DNA from: Candidatus Omnitrophota bacterium
GTDB taxonomy: Bacteria > Omnitrophota > Gorgyraeia > Zapsychrales > Zapsychraceae
NCBI GenBank assembly: GCA_020430005.1
Contig: JAGQKQ010000121.1
Coordinates: 1 to 5,812 of the forward strand
Direction: 5' to 3'
DNA length: 5,812 bases
Of the stretch, positions 5,631 to 5,812 are shown piece after piece (the stretch's first letter is position 1; each line of letters begins with the position of its first letter). A model generated the notes under the pieces. The model was not told where the DNA came from. It saw only the letters and a list, made by a program, of their open reading frames with translations, and did no database searches. A program made the translations under genes and the position numbers.

Positions 5631-5732
5631 CTATCGGGTCTTACGCTTCTTTAAATGACGCAACGCTTTTCTAAGCTTCTTTCTTTTATGAGTTCGAATT
5701 TTACGAGCTTTTCGCTTTTTACCGCACGGCAT
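5631..5732 (-). CDS. Very small basic protein, bS22/mS38 (AURKAIP1/COX24)-like
   Basis: This 33-codon ORF begins MPCGKKRK and carries 19 Lys/Arg residues plus two His, with a T-H-K-R-K-K segment at 14-19 and a basic helical C terminus. From memory it resembles tiny proteins annotated 'AURKAIP1/COX24 domain' (many begin MPSGKKRK), related to mitochondrial mS38 and mycobacterial bS22, which bind the small ribosomal subunit near the decoding region. The match is by composition and pattern, not by alignment. Support for it being real: an ATG with AAAGG 9 bases upstream, a clean TAG stop, and a snug fit of 23 bases on each side between the hisG-like stop and the TPR start on the same strand. A role in the ribosome is likely but inferred; a non-ribosomal RNA-binding role is possible. 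Confidence 0.75.
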   Translation of the reverse strand: MPCGKKRKARKIRTHKRKKLRKALRHLKKRKTR

Positions 5733-5741
5733 AAATTCTTA

Positions 5742-5746
5742 CCTTT
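5742..5746 (-). promoter_or_regulatory. Ribosome binding site of the 33-codon ORF
   Basis: Minus-strand AAAGG is separated from the ATG at 5732 by 9 bases. A second AAAGG lies at the upstream stop codon (5753-5757). Correct placement supports the short ORF being translated. Confidence 0.5.
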
Positions 5747-5755
5747 GTCTTTCCT

Positions 5756-5812
5756 TTAATAAATAATTTTGTTTAATGGATATTCAATAATACCTTGAGC
5801 GCCAGCGCTTTT
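5756..5812 (-). CDS. hisG: C-terminal end of a probable ATP phosphoribosyltransferase (runs off the window)
   Basis: An open frame enters from the window edge and ends at TAA (5758-5756), giving 18 residues that read KSAGAQGIIEYPLNKIIY. The pattern of a small helix end, Gly-Ala-x-Gly-Ile, a beta strand, then Pro-Leu-x-Lys-Ile-Ile resembles the C terminus of HisG, which starts histidine synthesis by joining ATP and PRPP. The other two minus frames stop sooner, and the stop is followed directly by the next gene's ribosome binding site, as expected for an operon. Only 18 residues are available, so the assignment rests on recognition of the terminal motif and could be wrong. Confidence 0.5.
   Translation of the reverse strand, partial: KSAGAQGIIEYPLNKIIY

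Overview
All genes in this window lie on the minus strand and are packed head to tail, so the region reads from high to low coordinates as one long housekeeping cluster. In transcription order it holds: the last codons of a probable hisG (5812-5756), a 33-residue very basic protein resembling the bS22/mS38 (AURKAIP1/COX24) group (5732-5631), an exported TPR-repeat protein (5607-4603), ispE (4570-3713), spoVG (3627-3244), tRNA-Gln(UUG) (3180-3109), glmU (3022-1766), prs (1762-812), rplY encoding a long CTC-type bL25 (791-93), and the first 26 codons of pth (80-1). Most gaps are 3 to 33 bases. Only three are longer (85, 63 and 86 bases), and they flank spoVG, the tRNA and glmU. No stretch over 300 bases lacks a gene.

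The gene order is familiar but composite. Firmicutes such as Bacillus subtilis carry ispE-(purR-yabJ)-spoVG-glmU-prs-ctc-pth. Several Proteobacteria (for example Pseudomonas) carry TPR gene-(lolB)-ispE-tRNA-Gln-prs-rplY-pth. This window has elements of both. The genes serve isoprenoid precursor supply (IspE), the UDP-GlcNAc precursor of peptidoglycan and lipopolysaccharide (GlmU), PRPP supply for nucleotides, histidine and tryptophan (Prs, with HisG as one PRPP consumer), and translation (bL25, Pth, tRNA-Gln and probably the small basic protein). SpoVG is a small nucleic-acid-binding regulator.

The organism is a bacterium using the MEP pathway. A cleavable signal peptide on the TPR protein and a proteobacterial-like arrangement fit a diderm. 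Moderately AT-rich DNA, a SpoVG with an inserted zinc ribbon and the small 'MPCGKKRK' protein suggest an uncultured lineage such as Omnitrophota or a neighbour, but that placement is inference from memory and is weak.

I see no mobile element, CRISPR array or obviously foreign gene. The points most worth a second look are the zinc-ribbon SpoVG, the 33-residue basic ORF, a 13-bp RNA hairpin in a glmU leader that lacks a Shine-Dalgarno sequence, a perfect 10-bp inverted repeat in front of spoVG, and changes at the acetyltransferase site of GlmU.
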